Assembly (NCBI RefSeq): GCF_014268275.3 | Contig: NZ_CP077084.1 | Location: 1,612,001-1,676,000, forward strand | Source of the DNA: Pseudomonas tritici | GTDB lineage: Bacteria > Pseudomonadota > Gammaproteobacteria > Pseudomonadales > Pseudomonadaceae | Direction: 5' to 3' | DNA length: 64,000 nt | Shown here: positions 1-9,623 of the stretch, in pieces | Position numbering within the stretch: position 1 is the stretch's first letter | How the letters are laid out: every line of letters starts with the position of its first letter | Position numbers and translations under genes: made by a program | The notes under the pieces: generated by a model | Databases searched by the model: none | The model's input: the letters and a program-made list of their open reading frames with translations, nothing else | What the model was told of the DNA's origin: nothing

Positions 1-224
1 TCGTAATCCTCGGTGATCGGTAGTTTTTCGGTGTCGAACACCTTCTTTTCCCAGCCCATCTGGTGCGCCACTTCAAACGAGCCGACATGGCTGCCGCGCA
101 AGCCGGTAAGGGCGGGTGGGTAGTAACGACCATCGGGAGCGGCTTGAAGCAGTTGCAGCGGGGTCATACCGGCGGCAATGGTGACAGCGACGCCGTTGAG
201 GAAGTCGCGGCGGGTGATATCCAT
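1..224 (-). CDS. spdH: Tat-exported FAD oxidoreductase, probable spermidine dehydrogenase (N-terminal part)
   Basis: Only the first 74 codons are in the window; the gene runs off the left edge. The N-terminus MDITRRDFLNGVAV carries a twin-arginine motif (TRRDFL) followed by a short hydrophobic stretch, so a folded cofactor-bearing enzyme exported by Tat is expected. The residues after it (GRYYPPALTGLRGSHVGSFE) resemble, from memory, the N-terminus of Pseudomonas spermidine dehydrogenase SpdH, which cleaves spermidine to 1,3-diaminopropane and 4-aminobutanal. The context supports this: the next gene upstream in the same direction is a 4-aminobutanal-type dehydrogenase, followed by a polyamine ABC importer. 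The catalytic and FAD regions are not visible, so another Tat flavoprotein cannot be excluded. Confidence 0.65.
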   Translation of the reverse strand, partial: MDITRRDFLNGVAVTIAAGMTPLQLLQAAPDGRYYPPALTGLRGSHVGSFEVAHQMGWEKKVFDTEKLPITEDY

Positions 225-260
225 GGGAACCTGCGAATTATTTATTGTTATAAGGAGATC

Positions 261-355
261 CCCTGTGGGAGCGGGCTTGCTCGCGAATACGGTGTGTCAG
301 TCGACACATGTGTGCCGGATGTACCGCATTCGCGAGCAAGCCTGCTCCCACAGGG
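261..355. repeat. REPIN, GCGGGCTTGCTCGC type
   Basis: Two inverted REP halves, starting GTGGGAGCGGGCTTGCTCGC on the left and ending with its near-complement on the right (one T for C change), flank a central spacer of about 45 bases. It lies between spdH and the first aldehyde dehydrogenase. This is the paired-REP form mobilised by RAYT transposases in P. fluorescens. Confidence 0.9.
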
Positions 356-364
356 GGCACAGCA

Positions 365-1789
365 TTAGTGCTTGAACATCACATGGCGAACGGTGGTGTA
401 GTCCTCCAGCCCGTACATGGACATGTCCTTGCCGTAGCCGGACAGTTTCTGACCGCCGTGAGGCATTTCGCTGACGAGCATGAAGTGGGTGTTCACCCAG
501 GTGCAGCCGTACTGCAAGCGCGCGGCCAAACGATGGGCGCGTCCTGCATCGGCGGTCCATACGGATGACGCCAGGCCGTAGTCCGAATCATTGGCCCAGC
601 CCAGCACTTGCGCTTCATCGGTGAACTTGGTCACCGACACCACGGGCCCGAATACCTCGCGGCGCACGATCTCGTCGTCCTGCTGCGCGTCGGCCAGCAC
701 GGTCGGCTCAAAGAAGAAACCATTGCCTTCCACCGCCTTGCCGCCGGTGACCAGGCGAATATGCGGTTGTGCCACGGCGCGTTCGACAAACCCGGCGACA
801 CGGTCGCGATGCTGAGCGGTAATCAGCGGGCCCAGTTCGGTGGCCGGATCATCCTGCAAACCGTACTTGATGCTGGCGACCGCGGCGCCGAGCTTCTCGA
901 CAAACGCATCGTAGATGTCCGCTTGCGCGTAGATCCGGCACGCAGCGGTGCAATCCTGCCCGGCGTTGTAGAAGCCAAAGGTGCGAATGCCTTCCACGGC
1001 AGCATCGATATCGGCATCGTTGAAGATGATCACCGGCGCCTTGCCGCCCAGCTCCATGTGCATGCGCTTAACGCTGTCGGCGGTGCTGGAAATGATGTTT
1101 GCACCGGTGGCGATGGAGCCGGTCAGCGAGACCATGCGCACTTTCGGATGATTCACCAGTGGGCTGCCGACGGTTGGCCCACGCCCGAACACCAGATTGA
1201 GTACGCCGGCCGGGAAAATTTCAGCGGCCAGTTCGACCATGCGCAACGCGGTCAGCGGGGTTTGTTCTGACGGCTTGAGCACCACGGTATTACCGGCGGC
1301 GAGCGCCGGGGCAATTTTCCAGGCGACCATCATCAGTGGGTAGTTCCAGGGTGCGATGGAGGCAATCACGCCCACCGGGTCGCGGCGGATCATCGAGGTG
1401 TGCCCGGGCAAGTACTCACCGCCGGCCGAGCCGCTCATGCAACGGCTGGCACCGGCAAAGAAGCGGAACACGTCGGCAATCGCCGGGATTTCATCGTTCA
1501 GCGCGGCGCTGTAAGGCTTGCCGCAGTTGTCCGATTCCAGCTTGGCCAGCTCTTCCCCATGGGCTTCGATCACGTCCGCCAGCTTCAGCAGCAACAGCGA
1601 GCGATCCTTGGGCGCGGTTTGCGACCAGCCTTCGAAGGCGGCATCGGCAGCGCGCACGGCGGCGTCGACCTGGGCTTCGCTGGCTTCCTTGATTTCCACC
1701 AGCACGCGGCCGAGTGCCGGGTTGAATATGGCTTGGGCCGGGCCTTCGCCTTCTACCAGTTGGCCGTTGATCAGTAGCTTGGTTTGCAT
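365..1789 (-). CDS. patD: 4-aminobutyraldehyde (betaine-type) aldehyde dehydrogenase
   Basis: A 474-residue NAD-dependent aldehyde dehydrogenase, the same length as E. coli PatD (YdcW), which oxidises 4-aminobutanal to GABA in putrescine and spermidine breakdown. Visible hallmarks are the APWNYPL segment (146-152), the catalytic glutamate in HMELGGK (Glu246) and the nucleophile in GQDCTAAC (Cys280). It lies between the ABC importer genes and spdH, whose product would release its substrate, so it probably acts on SpdH-derived 4-aminobutanal. A second paralogue at 6095-7582 shares long identical stretches. Substrate preference (4-aminobutanal, 3-aminopropanal or betaine aldehyde) cannot be settled from sequence. 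Confidence 0.85.
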   Translation of the reverse strand: MQTKLLINGQLVEGEGPAQAIFNPALGRVLVEIKEASEAQVDAAVRAADAAFEGWSQTAPKDRSLLLLKLADVIEAHGEELAKLESDNCGKPYSAALNDEIPAIADVFRFFAGASRCMSGSAGGEYLPGHTSMIRRDPVGVIASIAPWNYPLMMVAWKIAPALAAGNTVVLKPSEQTPLTALRMVELAAEIFPAGVLNLVFGRGPTVGSPLVNHPKVRMVSLTGSIATGANIISSTADSVKRMHMELGGKAPVIIFNDADIDAAVEGIRTFGFYNAGQDCTAACRIYAQADIYDAFVEKLGAAVASIKYGLQDDPATELGPLITAQHRDRVAGFVERAVAQPHIRLVTGGKAVEGNGFFFEPTVLADAQQDDEIVRREVFGPVVSVTKFTDEAQVLGWANDSDYGLASSVWTADAGRAHRLAARLQYGCTWVNTHFMLVSEMPHGGQKLSGYGKDMSMYGLEDYTTVRHVMFKH

Positions 1790-1838
1790 GGTTCAGCTCT
1801 CCTAAAACGAGTGTTTACCCCTGAATAAATGCGATTCA

Positions 1839-1870
1839 AATGTGGGAGCTGGCAAGCCAGCTCCCACATT
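1839..1870. repeat. Single REP-like perfect palindrome
   Basis: A 14-base arm AATGTGGGAGCTGG, a CAAG loop and its exact complement lie in the 114-base gap between the permease stop and the aldehyde dehydrogenase start. It looks like a collapsed REP of the GTGGGAGCTGG class. As RNA it would be a strong hairpin that could lower or stabilise transcript between the importer and patD. Confidence 0.8.
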
Positions 1871-1903
1871 GACCGTGTTTCTTCAGAGGCAGGGTCTTGT
1901 CAG

Positions 1904-2713
1904 TTATTTACCGCCACTCCCCGCCACGCTTTCACCGCCGCGCGTCAGGTAATACGCACCGAGAATCGGCACCATCGTCACCAGCATCACCAGCATCGCC
2001 ACCACGTTGGTCACCGGCACGTCGCGTGGGCGGCTGAGCTGGTTGAGCAGCCACAGCGGCAAGGTGCGCTCGTGGCCGGCGGTGAAGGTGGTGACGATGA
2101 TTTCGTCGAAGGACAGCGCAAACGCGAGCATGCCGCCAGCCAGCAGCGCCGAGCCGAGGTTGGGCATGATGATGTAGCGAAAGGTCTGCCAGCCGTCGGC
2201 GCCCAGGTCCATTGAGGCTTCGATCAGGCTGTGGGAGGTGCGGCGCAAGCGCGCGATGACGTTGTTGTAGACGATCACCACGCAGAACGTCGCGTGGCCG
2301 ACGATGATGGTGAACATCCCCGGCTCAATGCCCAACGTCTTGAACGTCGCCAGCAGCGCGATACCGGTGATGATCCCCGGCAGCGCAATTGGCAGGATCA
2401 ACATCAACGACACGCCTTGCTTGCCGAAGAACTCGCGGCGATACAACGCCGCCGACGCCAACGTGCCAAGCACCATCGCAATCAGCGTGGCGATGGCGGC
2501 GATCTGCAAGGACAACTTGATCGACTCCAGCACGTCCGGCCGGGCGAAGGCCACGCTGAACCACTTCAAGGTAAAGCCTTGGGGCGGGAAGCTGAACGCG
2601 GCTTCTTCGGTGTTGAAGGCGTAGAGGAAGATGATCAGGATCGGGAAGTGCAAAAACACCAGGCCGCCCCAGGCTGCGATCTTCAAACTCAAACTGGATT
2701 TTTCAGAGTGCAT
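1904..2713 (-). CDS. Polyamine ABC transporter permease, PotC/YdcV-like
   Basis: A 269-residue inner-membrane permease with a hydrophobic N-terminus (about residues 12-34) and further membrane spans. It has the permease coupling signature in the segment [20 protein letters not shown], which docks to the ATPase subunit. It is the second permease of a four-gene importer and overlaps the end of the first permease by 11 bases, so translation is probably coupled. The PotC/YdcV family imports putrescine or spermidine. Ligand identity is inferred from the flanking polyamine catabolic genes; the nearest relatives may be the E. coli YdcSTUV system. Confidence 0.85.
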   Translation of the reverse strand: MHSEKSSLSLKIAAWGGLVFLHFPILIIFLYAFNTEEAAFSFPPQGFTLKWFSVAFARPDVLESIKLSLQIAAIATLIAMVLGTLASAALYRREFFGKQGVSLMLILPIALPGIITGIALLATFKTLGIEPGMFTIIVGHATFCVVIVYNNVIARLRRTSHSLIEASMDLGADGWQTFRYIIMPNLGSALLAGGMLAFALSFDEIIVTTFTAGHERTLPLWLLNQLSRPRDVPVTNVVAMLVMLVTMVPILGAYYLTRGGESVAGSGGK

Positions 2714-3632
2714 CGAAGGCCCCCAGGCGTTTGACGATGGACAGGTAAACCGCGATCAGCACGATGGGCACCAACGTGAACGCTGCGGCCATGGGCATAT
2801 TGCCGATGGCGCCTTGCTGCGCGTACACCATGCCGCCGACGAAGTAACCCGGTGGGCCCACCAGTTGCGGCACGATGAAATCGCCCAGGGTCAGCGAGAA
2901 CGTGAAGATGGAACCGGCGGCAATCCCCGGAATCGACAGCGGCAGAATCACCTGCATGAAGGTCTGGCGCGGCTTGGCGCCAAGGTCGGCCGAAGCCTGT
3001 AGCAGCGACGGCGGTAAACGCTCCAGGGACGCCTGGATCGGCAGAATCATGAACGGCAGCCAGATATAAACGAAGACCATGAACCGCCCCAGGTGCGAGG
3101 TGCTCAAGGTGCTGCCGCCCACGCCGGGAATGCCCAGCACGAACTGCAACACGGGCTCCAGCCCCAAGTGCTGCACGAACCACTGCGCCACGCCGCCCTT
3201 GGCCAGCAGCAAGGTCCAGGCGTACGCCTTGACAATGTAGCTGGCCCACATTGGCATCATCACTGCGATGTAGAAAAACGCCTTGGTCTTGCCCGTGGTG
3301 TAGCGCGCCATGTAATAGGCAATCGGGAACGCGACCACCGCACTGGCAATCGACACCACAATCGCCATGCTCAAGGTGCGCACGATGATGTCGAAGTTCG
3401 ACGGCTGGAACAGCGCGGCGAAGTTGGCCAGGGTCAAGTCCGGCGTGACCGCCATGGTGAAGTCGTCAAACGTATAGAAGCCTTGCCACAGCAGGGTCAG
3501 CAGCGAGCCCAGGTAGATCGCGCCAAACCAGATCAGCGGCGGCACCAGCAGCATCGCCAGGTAGAGGTTGGGGTTGCGGTACAGCAGGTTGGAAAACCTG
3601 CGCATCGGCGGTTGGGATAGGGCCAGGCTCAT
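2703..3632 (-). CDS. Polyamine ABC transporter permease, PotB/YdcU-like
   Basis: A 309-residue membrane permease, first of the pair that forms the channel. A hydrophobic segment near residues 25-50 is followed by several more spans. The coupling loop reads [20 protein letters not shown], the EAA-type signature of binding-protein-dependent permeases. Its ATG lies one base after the stop of the ATPase gene and its end overlaps the second permease, so the importer genes form a tight operon. The PotB/YdcU assignment rests on length, gene order and signature rather than on ligand-specific residues. Confidence 0.85.
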   Translation of the reverse strand: MSLALSQPPMRRFSNLLYRNPNLYLAMLLVPPLIWFGAIYLGSLLTLLWQGFYTFDDFTMAVTPDLTLANFAALFQPSNFDIIVRTLSMAIVVSIASAVVAFPIAYYMARYTTGKTKAFFYIAVMMPMWASYIVKAYAWTLLLAKGGVAQWFVQHLGLEPVLQFVLGIPGVGGSTLSTSHLGRFMVFVYIWLPFMILPIQASLERLPPSLLQASADLGAKPRQTFMQVILPLSIPGIAAGSIFTFSLTLGDFIVPQLVGPPGYFVGGMVYAQQGAIGNMPMAAAFTLVPIVLIAVYLSIVKRLGAFDAL

Positions 3633-3633
3633 G

Positions 3634-4668
3634 TCACACCTCGCCTGCGATGTCGGTCAGCGGCGTCATGGCTTCCCGCGCCCAGCGGGCGGTGATGGAC
3701 TGGCCGACCTGATGGCCGCTGCTGATGTCCAGCCACTGGTTGTTGGCCTGGCTGATGTTCAGCGCCTGGCCGTTTTCCAGCTTCAGCTCATAGCGCGTGG
3801 CGCTGCCCTGGTACTGGATATCGTGCAGCACACCGCTGACTTCCACGTCGCCGGCACCCAGCGGACCTTCGGCAAAACGCACGTGCTCCGGGCGGATCGA
3901 GAAGGGCTGCGGGTTGCCGCTGAGGCGCTGGGCCAGTTCGCCGCGAATCACGTTGGACGTGCCGACGAACTCGGCGACAAAGGCAGTGGCGGGCTTCATG
4001 TACAGGTTGCGCGGGGTGTCGACTTGCTCGATGCGACCTTTGTTGAACACCGCCACACGGTCAGACATCGACAGCGCTTCAGTCTGGTCGTGAGTCACGA
4101 AAATAAAGGTGATGCCGAGTTGGCGTTGCAGTTTTTTCAGCTCGCTCTGCATCTGCTCACGCAGCTTGAGGTCGAGGGCGCCCAACGGCTCATCCAGCAG
4201 CAATACGCGTGGGCGATTGACCAGGGCGCGGGCCAGGGCTACGCGCTGACGCTGCCCACCGGAAAGCTGCACCGGCTTGCGCTCGCCATAACCGCCGAGG
4301 GCGACCATCGCCAAGGCTTCTTCGGCGCGATGGAGGCGTTCGGCCTTGCCGACGCCCTTGACCTTGAGGCCGTAGGCGACGTTGTCGCGCACATTCATAT
4401 GGGGGAACAGCGCGTAGTCCTGGAACACAGTGTTTACATCGCGCTGATACGGCGGCAAGCCGGCGGCTTCCTCGCCGTGGATACGGATCGAGCCTGCGCT
4501 CGGGTGTTCGAACCCGGCGATCAGGCGCAGGCAGGTGGTCTTGCCTGAGCCGGAAGGGCCGAGCATGGAAAAGAACTCGCCGTCCTGGATGTCGATGGAA
4601 ACCCGGTCAACGGCTTTCACTTCGCCGAACTGACGGGAAACGTGGGTGAATTGGACTGCAAGGGTCAT
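3634..4668 (-). CDS. Polyamine ABC transporter ATP-binding protein, PotA/YdcT-like
   Basis: A 344-residue ABC ATPase that powers the importer. Walker A is LGPSGSGKTT (about residues 36-45), the signature is LSGGQRQRVALARAL, Walker B is VLLLDEPLGALD and the switch histidine lies in FIFVTHDQTEAL. The roughly 100-residue C-terminus fits the regulatory TOBE domain of PotA-type ATPases. I chose the ATG at 4668 because GGAG sits nine bases upstream; the longer frame would need a TTG codon at 4683. The gene follows the binding protein after a 200-base gap containing a REPIN and precedes both permeases. Confidence 0.88.
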   Translation of the reverse strand: MTLAVQFTHVSRQFGEVKAVDRVSIDIQDGEFFSMLGPSGSGKTTCLRLIAGFEHPSAGSIRIHGEEAAGLPPYQRDVNTVFQDYALFPHMNVRDNVAYGLKVKGVGKAERLHRAEEALAMVALGGYGERKPVQLSGGQRQRVALARALVNRPRVLLLDEPLGALDLKLREQMQSELKKLQRQLGITFIFVTHDQTEALSMSDRVAVFNKGRIEQVDTPRNLYMKPATAFVAEFVGTSNVIRGELAQRLSGNPQPFSIRPEHVRFAEGPLGAGDVEVSGVLHDIQYQGSATRYELKLENGQALNISQANNQWLDISSGHQVGQSITARWAREAMTPLTDIAGEV

Positions 4669-4755
4669 GGTGCGGTGCTCCAAAAAGGCGCGGGTCGTCG
4701 CAGCGGCCCGGCCTGGACTTCTGAAAAAGCGGGGAATCTGTGAACGCGGTCAAAA

Positions 4756-4846
4756 ATGTGGGAGCGGGCTTGCTCGCGAAAGCGGTGGATCAGTTACAGA
4801 TGTGTTGGTTGACACACCGCATTCGCGAGCAAGCCCGCTCCCACAT
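4756..4846. repeat. REPIN, GCGGGCTTGCTCGC type
   Basis: Inverted REP halves beginning GTGGGAGCGGGCTTGCTCGC and ending with the complement, lying between the binding-protein and ATPase genes. In this position the folded RNA could protect the upstream binding-protein message and so help raise its level over the membrane subunits, as in other binding-protein operons (inference). Confidence 0.9.
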
Positions 4847-4870
4847 GTTGTCCTGCGTTGTCAGGAAGGC

Positions 4871-6022
4871 TTAGCGGCCGCCCATGATCGCAATGTAATC
4901 CTGGGTCCAGCGGCTGTACGGCACGAACTTGCCGCCTTCAGCCTGCGGGGTTTTCCAGAAGGCGATCTTTTCGAACTGGTCAAAGCCATTGGTCTTGCAG
5001 CCTTCGGCGCCAAGCAGTTCGCTTTCCTTGCAAGCCGCCGGCACCGCCGGCAGCGAGCCGAACCAGGCGGCTACATCGCCCTGGACTTTGGGTTGCAGCG
5101 ACCAATCCATCCACTTGTAGGCGCAATTCGGGTGCTTGGCCTCGGTGTGCAGCATGGTGGTGTCCGCCCAGCCGGTGGCGCCTTCCTTGGGAATGGTCGA
5201 GGCAATCGGCTGTTTCTCGTTCTGCAAACCGTTGACCTGGTACGGCCAGGCGCTGGAGGCGACCACGCCTTCGTTCTTGAAGTCACTCATTTGCACGGTG
5301 GTGTCGTGCCAGTAGCGGTGGATCAGCGGTTGCTGGGCGCGCAACAGTTCGAGCACGGCCTTGTACTGGGTTTCGGTCAGTTCATACGGGCTTTGAATGC
5401 CCAGCTCCGGCTTGGTCGACTTGAGGTACAGCGCCGCGTCGGCGATATAGATCGGGCCGTCATACGCCTGCACGCGGCCTTTGTTCGGCTTGCCGTCCGG
5501 CAGGTTCTGGGCGTTGAACAGCACGTCCCAGCTGGTGGGCGCGGTCTTGAACACGTTGGTGTTGTACATCAACACGTTCGGGCCCCACTGGTACGGGGTG
5601 CCGTAGGTTTGCTGACCGACCACGTACCACGGCGCATCCTTCAGGCGCGGGTCGATATTTTTCCAATTGGGGATCAGCGCGGTGTTGATCGGCTGCACGC
5701 GTTTGCCGACGATCAGGCGCAGCGAGGCATCGCCCGACGCGGTGACCAGATCATTCCCACCCTTGGCCATCAGGCTGACCATTTCGTCAGAGGTGGCGGC
5801 GGTTTTCACATTCACCTTGCAGCCGGTTTCCTTCTCGAAACCTGTGACCCAGTCGTAGGCCTTGTCGCTTTCGCCACGTTCGATGTAGCCGGGCCAGGCG
5901 ACGATATCCAGTTGGCCTTCACCCGCGCCAACAGCCTTGAGCGGTTCGGCGGCCTGTAGGCTGGCACTGGCCAGCAGCGCGGTGGTCAGGGCACTGAGCA
6001 GTGCGGTCTTGTGCGCAGACAT
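4871..6022 (-). CDS. Periplasmic polyamine-binding protein, PotD/YdcS-like
   Basis: A 383-residue extracytoplasmic solute-binding protein with a Sec signal peptide (hydrophobic ALLSALTTALLASASLQA, probable cleavage after LQA near residue 24). The mature part has motifs of PotD/PotF/YdcS proteins, including VAWPGYIERGE, YGTPYQWGPNVLMYN and the late region ASSAWPYQVNGL. It would capture putrescine, spermidine or a related polyamine in the periplasm and deliver it to the permeases encoded downstream. GAGGG lies about six bases before the ATG. Ligand specificity is inferred from neighbours only. Confidence 0.87.
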   Translation of the reverse strand: MSAHKTALLSALTTALLASASLQAAEPLKAVGAGEGQLDIVAWPGYIERGESDKAYDWVTGFEKETGCKVNVKTAATSDEMVSLMAKGGNDLVTASGDASLRLIVGKRVQPINTALIPNWKNIDPRLKDAPWYVVGQQTYGTPYQWGPNVLMYNTNVFKTAPTSWDVLFNAQNLPDGKPNKGRVQAYDGPIYIADAALYLKSTKPELGIQSPYELTETQYKAVLELLRAQQPLIHRYWHDTTVQMSDFKNEGVVASSAWPYQVNGLQNEKQPIASTIPKEGATGWADTTMLHTEAKHPNCAYKWMDWSLQPKVQGDVAAWFGSLPAVPAACKESELLGAEGCKTNGFDQFEKIAFWKTPQAEGGKFVPYSRWTQDYIAIMGGR

Positions 6023-6094
6023 GGGGGTTCCCTCTTCTTTAATTATGGTCGGGGCAGTGTGTGTAGCCGGTAACGCAAGAGCTTAGTTGTTGTT

Positions 6095-7582
6095 TTAAAG
6101 ATGCTGGCCGTGGCGCGCCATGATGTGGCGCACCACGCTGTAGTCCTGGAGTGAATCGCTGGACAGATCCTTCCCATACCCCGAGCGCTTCAAGCCGCCG
6201 TGGGGCATTTCGCTGACCAGCATGAAATGGCTGTTGATCCAGGTGCAGCCGTATTGCAGGCGCGCCGCCACTTGCATGGCCTTGTCCAGGTTCTGGGTCC
6301 ACACCGAGGACGCCAGGCCGTATTCCGAGTCGTTGGCCCAGTCCACCGCCTGTTCCAGTTCGTCGAAGCGCGTCACCGTAACCACCGGTCCGAACACTTC
6401 GCGCTGCACGATTTCATCGTTCTGTTTACAGCCGGCCAGCAGGGTGGGCTGGTAATAGAAGCCCGCGCCGGAATGCACGGCGGCGCCGGTGATGCGTTCG
6501 ATATGCGGCTGGCCGAGGGCGCGTTCGACAAAACTGGCGACGCGGTCGCGCTGGCGCGTGCTGATCAACGGGCCCAGTTCATTGTCGGCGTCGCGTTTAC
6601 CGGCAAAGCGCAGGCTGCTGACCGCTGCGCCAAGTTCGGCAACCAATTTGTCGTGAATGCCGGCCTGGGCGTAGATGCGGCACGCGGCAGTGCAGTCCTG
6701 GCCGGCATTGTAGTAACCATAGGCGCGCACGCCCTCGACCACGGCTTGCAGGTCAGCATCGTTGCACACGATCACCGGCGCTTTGCCGCCCAGTTCCAGG
6801 TGCGTGCGTTTAAGGGTTTTGGACGCCGCTTGCAGGATTTTCTGCCCGGTAACGATATCGCCGGTCAGCGACACCATACGCACCTTGGGGTGGCTGACCA
6901 GATGACTGCCGACGCCTTCGCCGCCGCCACACAGAATGTTGATCACACCACGTGGCAAGAGCGCTTTAAGCACAGGGGCCAGCGCCAGGATCGACAGCGG
7001 CGTGTGCTCCGATGGTTTGAACACCAGCGTATTACCGGCGGCCAGGGCTGGAGCGATTTTCCACGCGGCCATCATCAGCGGGTAGTTCCACGGTGCAATC
7101 GAGGCCACGACGCCGATGGGGTCACGGCGCACCATGCTGGTGTAGCCCGGCAGGTATTCGCCGCTCAGTTGCCCGGTCTGGCAGCGCACGGCGCCGGCGA
7201 AGAAGCGGAACACATCGACAGTGGCGCTCAAGTCATCCTGGCGCGCCAGGTGCAAGGGCTTGCCGCAGTTCAGGGATTCCAGGCGGGCCAGGTAGTCGGC
7301 TTGTTTTTCGATGGCATCGGCGATGCCCAGCAAGACGTTCGAACGTTGCTGCGGTGTGGTGCGTGACCAGCCGGTAAAGGCGCGGTGGGCGGCGAGGATC
7401 GCAGCCTCCACTTGCTCGGTGCTGGCTTCGGCGATCTGGGTGAGGACTTCGCCGGTGGCCGGGTTGAGGATCGGCTCGACAAAACCCTGGCCTTGGACCA
7501 GTTCGCCGTCGATCAGCAACGCAGTAAGCAGCGGGGTGGGCGCGCCGGACATTTTTCGCGATCTCTTTTCTTGTATGGCCAT
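6095..7582 (-). CDS. Aldehyde dehydrogenase, second PatD-like paralogue
   Basis: A second NAD-dependent aldehyde dehydrogenase, about 495 residues, with the same [19 protein letters not shown] and [14 protein letters not shown] blocks as the enzyme at 365-1789. The catalytic cysteine is near residue 297. It opens the transport operon directly downstream of the LysR gene. Two aminoaldehyde dehydrogenases around one importer suggest division of labour, for example 4-aminobutanal versus 3-aminopropanal, but this is inference. The start is uncertain: a GTG at 7603, the ATG at 7582 (AGAG seven bases upstream) and an ATG at 7552 are all possible. Relative to PatD the protein has an N-terminal extension of about 17 residues from the chosen start. 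Confidence 0.83.
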   Translation of the reverse strand: MAIQEKRSRKMSGAPTPLLTALLIDGELVQGQGFVEPILNPATGEVLTQIAEASTEQVEAAILAAHRAFTGWSRTTPQQRSNVLLGIADAIEKQADYLARLESLNCGKPLHLARQDDLSATVDVFRFFAGAVRCQTGQLSGEYLPGYTSMVRRDPIGVVASIAPWNYPLMMAAWKIAPALAAGNTLVFKPSEHTPLSILALAPVLKALLPRGVINILCGGGEGVGSHLVSHPKVRMVSLTGDIVTGQKILQAASKTLKRTHLELGGKAPVIVCNDADLQAVVEGVRAYGYYNAGQDCTAACRIYAQAGIHDKLVAELGAAVSSLRFAGKRDADNELGPLISTRQRDRVASFVERALGQPHIERITGAAVHSGAGFYYQPTLLAGCKQNDEIVQREVFGPVVTVTRFDELEQAVDWANDSEYGLASSVWTQNLDKAMQVAARLQYGCTWINSHFMLVSEMPHGGLKRSGYGKDLSSDSLQDYSVVRHIMARHGQHL

Positions 7583-7669
7583 GGGCGTTCTCTTACGAGG
7601 CACCTGACCTTTCTCTTATGGATGAGCCGAGAGTAGAGGTCAGGCGCGAGGTCAACAAATACTAAATAC

Positions 7670-7684
7670 TGAATGCAGCATTCG
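7670..7684. promoter_or_regulatory. Candidate LysR-type operator palindrome
   Basis: The perfect palindrome GAATGC-A-GCATTC (7671-7683) lies just after the stop of the LysR gene and about 90 bases before the start of the first aldehyde dehydrogenase. With flanking bases it fits the loose T-N11-A LysR box (TGAATGCAGCATTCGA). Its place upstream of the structural genes suits activation of the polyamine cluster. Such short palindromes also occur by chance, so this is tentative. Confidence 0.35.
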
Positions 7685-7685
7685 A

Positions 7686-8597
7686 TTAAATAGATGGCTT
7701 GCGTGGGTGCGGCTGTTCACGCGCAACCGTCAGGAACGGGTCGACCAGTGCCGGCCGCGCCGTGCCACGACGCCAGGCCAGGCCTACATCGAGGGTTTGG
7801 CTGAGGTCGGCAATCGGCCGCGCTTCGATAATGTCGCCTTCAAGGGACCAGGGGCGGTAGGTCATGTCCGGCTGGATCGACACGCCCAGGCCGGCCGCTA
7901 CCAGGCTTCGCACGGCTTCGGTGGAGGCGGTGCGCAGGGTCACGCGCGGCTGCAGGCCCGCACCGGTCCACATGCGCTGGGCGTTGTGGCCCATTTCGTC
8001 GACGTTCAACTGAATCAACGGCTCGCGCGCCACATCGGCCAGGTTGATGCTGTCGTGTTCCAGCAACGGATGTTGCGCCGGCAGCCATAGCCGGTGAGGC
8101 GAATGGGTGAGTACTTCGGTTTGCAGGGCGTGACGGTCTTCGAGGTTGGACAGGATCAGCACGCCCACGTCGATCTCGCCGCTGACCAGCAAATGCTCGA
8201 TATACGGGCGCTCATCCTCCATCACGCGGATTTCTACATTGGGGTAGGCGCGCTGGAAGCGTGTCAGCAAATCTGCGAGGTAATAGCCGGCCACCAAGCT
8301 GGTCACGCCGATGATCAACTGCCCGGCGACTTGGTCGGTGCTCTGTTGCAGGCTGCGCTTGGCGTTGTCGACGGTGGCGAGGATCAGGTGCGCCTGGCGC
8401 AGGAATTGATGGCCTTGATGCGTGAGTGTCATGCCCTTGGCGTGACGGTTGAACAGGTTCACGCCGATTTCCTGTTCCAGTTGCTGGATCGCCAGGGTCA
8501 GTGTGGACTGGGAAATGAACGCAGTTTGCGCGGCGGCGGAGATCGAGCCGGTCTCGGCCACGGCAATGAAGTGCCGGATTTGACGCAAGGTCATCAT
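7686..8597 (-). CDS. LysR-family transcriptional regulator
   Basis: A 303-residue LysR-type regulator. The N-terminal winged helix-turn-helix is clear (MTLRQIRHFIAVAETGS, then AAQTAFISQSTLTLAIQQLE, residues about 2-45), followed by a linker helix and a periplasmic-binding-like effector domain from about residue 90. It is transcribed in the same direction as the downstream aldehyde dehydrogenase and importer genes rather than divergently. That position suggests it controls the polyamine cluster, with a polyamine or a catabolic intermediate as inducer (inference). Two adjacent ATG codons (8597, 8594) can serve as start; neither has a strong ribosome-binding site. Confidence 0.85.
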   Translation of the reverse strand: MMTLRQIRHFIAVAETGSISAAAQTAFISQSTLTLAIQQLEQEIGVNLFNRHAKGMTLTHQGHQFLRQAHLILATVDNAKRSLQQSTDQVAGQLIIGVTSLVAGYYLADLLTRFQRAYPNVEIRVMEDERPYIEHLLVSGEIDVGVLILSNLEDRHALQTEVLTHSPHRLWLPAQHPLLEHDSINLADVAREPLIQLNVDEMGHNAQRMWTGAGLQPRVTLRTASTEAVRSLVAAGLGVSIQPDMTYRPWSLEGDIIEARPIADLSQTLDVGLAWRRGTARPALVDPFLTVAREQPHPRKPSI

Positions 8598-8765
8598 GCT
8601 GGAATTACCAGTGGGGTGTTTTTATAGATTTGCTCAAGTGTATATCGATTTAAGCGAAGGGTAGCCGCGTTACATCTGGAAGCACTCTAGGCAAAGGCTT
8701 TTTGGCACTTAGTTTTACGCTGGAGGCCTATTGGTCCTACGAACCCAAGTGTCTGGAGGCTTTGA

Positions 8766-9476
8766 ATGAATACCCGTGGATTGCTCGATCAGTTGCTCAA
8801 GTCTGGCCAGGACATGTTGCAAAACAAGGCCGGCGGCCAGCGGAAACAGGACGATAAAGGCGCTCTTGGCGGCTTGCTCGGCGGTGGCGGCCTGGGCAGC
8901 CTGCTCGGTGGTGCGGGTGGCGGCGCGCTGGCAGCCGGCGCGATGGGCCTGTTGCTGGGCAATAAGAAGGCGCGCAATTTCGGCGGCAAGGCCCTGACTT
9001 ACGGTGGGTTGGCGGCGTTGGGGGTGATTGCCTACAAAGCTTACGGTAACTGGCAAGCGCAACAGGCCAATGCCCCCCAGGGTGAGCCGCAAACCATCGA
9101 CCGCCTGCCACCGGCTCAGGTTGAGCAACACAGCCAAGGCATTCTCAAGGCGCTGGTCGCGGCAGCCAAGGCTGACGGCCATGTGGACGAGCGCGAGCGC
9201 GCGCTGATCGAAGGCGAGTTCACCAAGCTGGATAACGACCGCGAGCTGCAAAGCTGGCTGCATGCCGAACTGAACAAACCCCTGGACCCTGCCGATGTGG
9301 CGCGGGCGGCCGGCACTCCGGAAATGGCCGCCGAAATGTACATCGCCAGTGTGATGCTGGTGGATGAGGAGAACTTCATGGAGAAGTCCTACCTCGATGA
9401 ACTGGCCCGTCAGTTGAAACTGGAGCCTGGCTTGAAGTTGGAGCTGGAAAAACAGGTGCGCCAGGCCACACTTTAA
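8766..9476 (+). CDS. TerB-fold DUF533 protein (YebE-like)
   Basis: A 236-residue protein. The first 100 residues are strongly Gly/Ala-rich with a hydrophobic segment (GGLLGGGGLGSLLGGAGGG onward), probably membrane-associated. The C-terminal 120 residues form the helical TerB/DjlA-like domain, seen in ILKALVAAAKADGHVDERER and VARAAGTPEMAAEMYIAS. E. coli YebE has the same layout and no defined enzyme activity; the TerB link to tellurite resistance is by fold only. A good terminator follows. It is divergent from the LysR gene and stands alone before the wsp operon. Confidence 0.8.
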   Translation: MNTRGLLDQLLKSGQDMLQNKAGGQRKQDDKGALGGLLGGGGLGSLLGGAGGGALAAGAMGLLLGNKKARNFGGKALTYGGLAALGVIAYKAYGNWQAQQANAPQGEPQTIDRLPPAQVEQHSQGILKALVAAAKADGHVDERERALIEGEFTKLDNDRELQSWLHAELNKPLDPADVARAAGTPEMAAEMYIASVMLVDEENFMEKSYLDELARQLKLEPGLKLELEKQVRQATL

Positions 9477-9495
9477 ACGCGCTTGTTAATACAAG

Positions 9496-9529
9496 CACCC
9501 CGGCTGCCTTGGCGGTCCGGGGTGTTTTT
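9496..9529 (+). terminator. Rho-independent terminator after the DUF533 gene
   Basis: CACCCCGG pairs with CCGGGGTG across a 12-base loop and is followed by TTTTT. It separates the DUF533 gene from the wsp operon. Confidence 0.88.
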
Positions 9530-9623
9530 GCATTCCGTGCGCGCTGCGTCAAAACCCATTGATAAATGAGGGCACCCGCTCAGCTATACTCCCTCCATTT
9601 GAATGGCCCTTCGAGGAATTACT

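Noticed and set aside
8766..9476. DUF533/TerB gene as a tellurite-resistance determinant
   Set aside because: Only the TerB-like fold is shared; no terZ/A/C/D/E genes are present.
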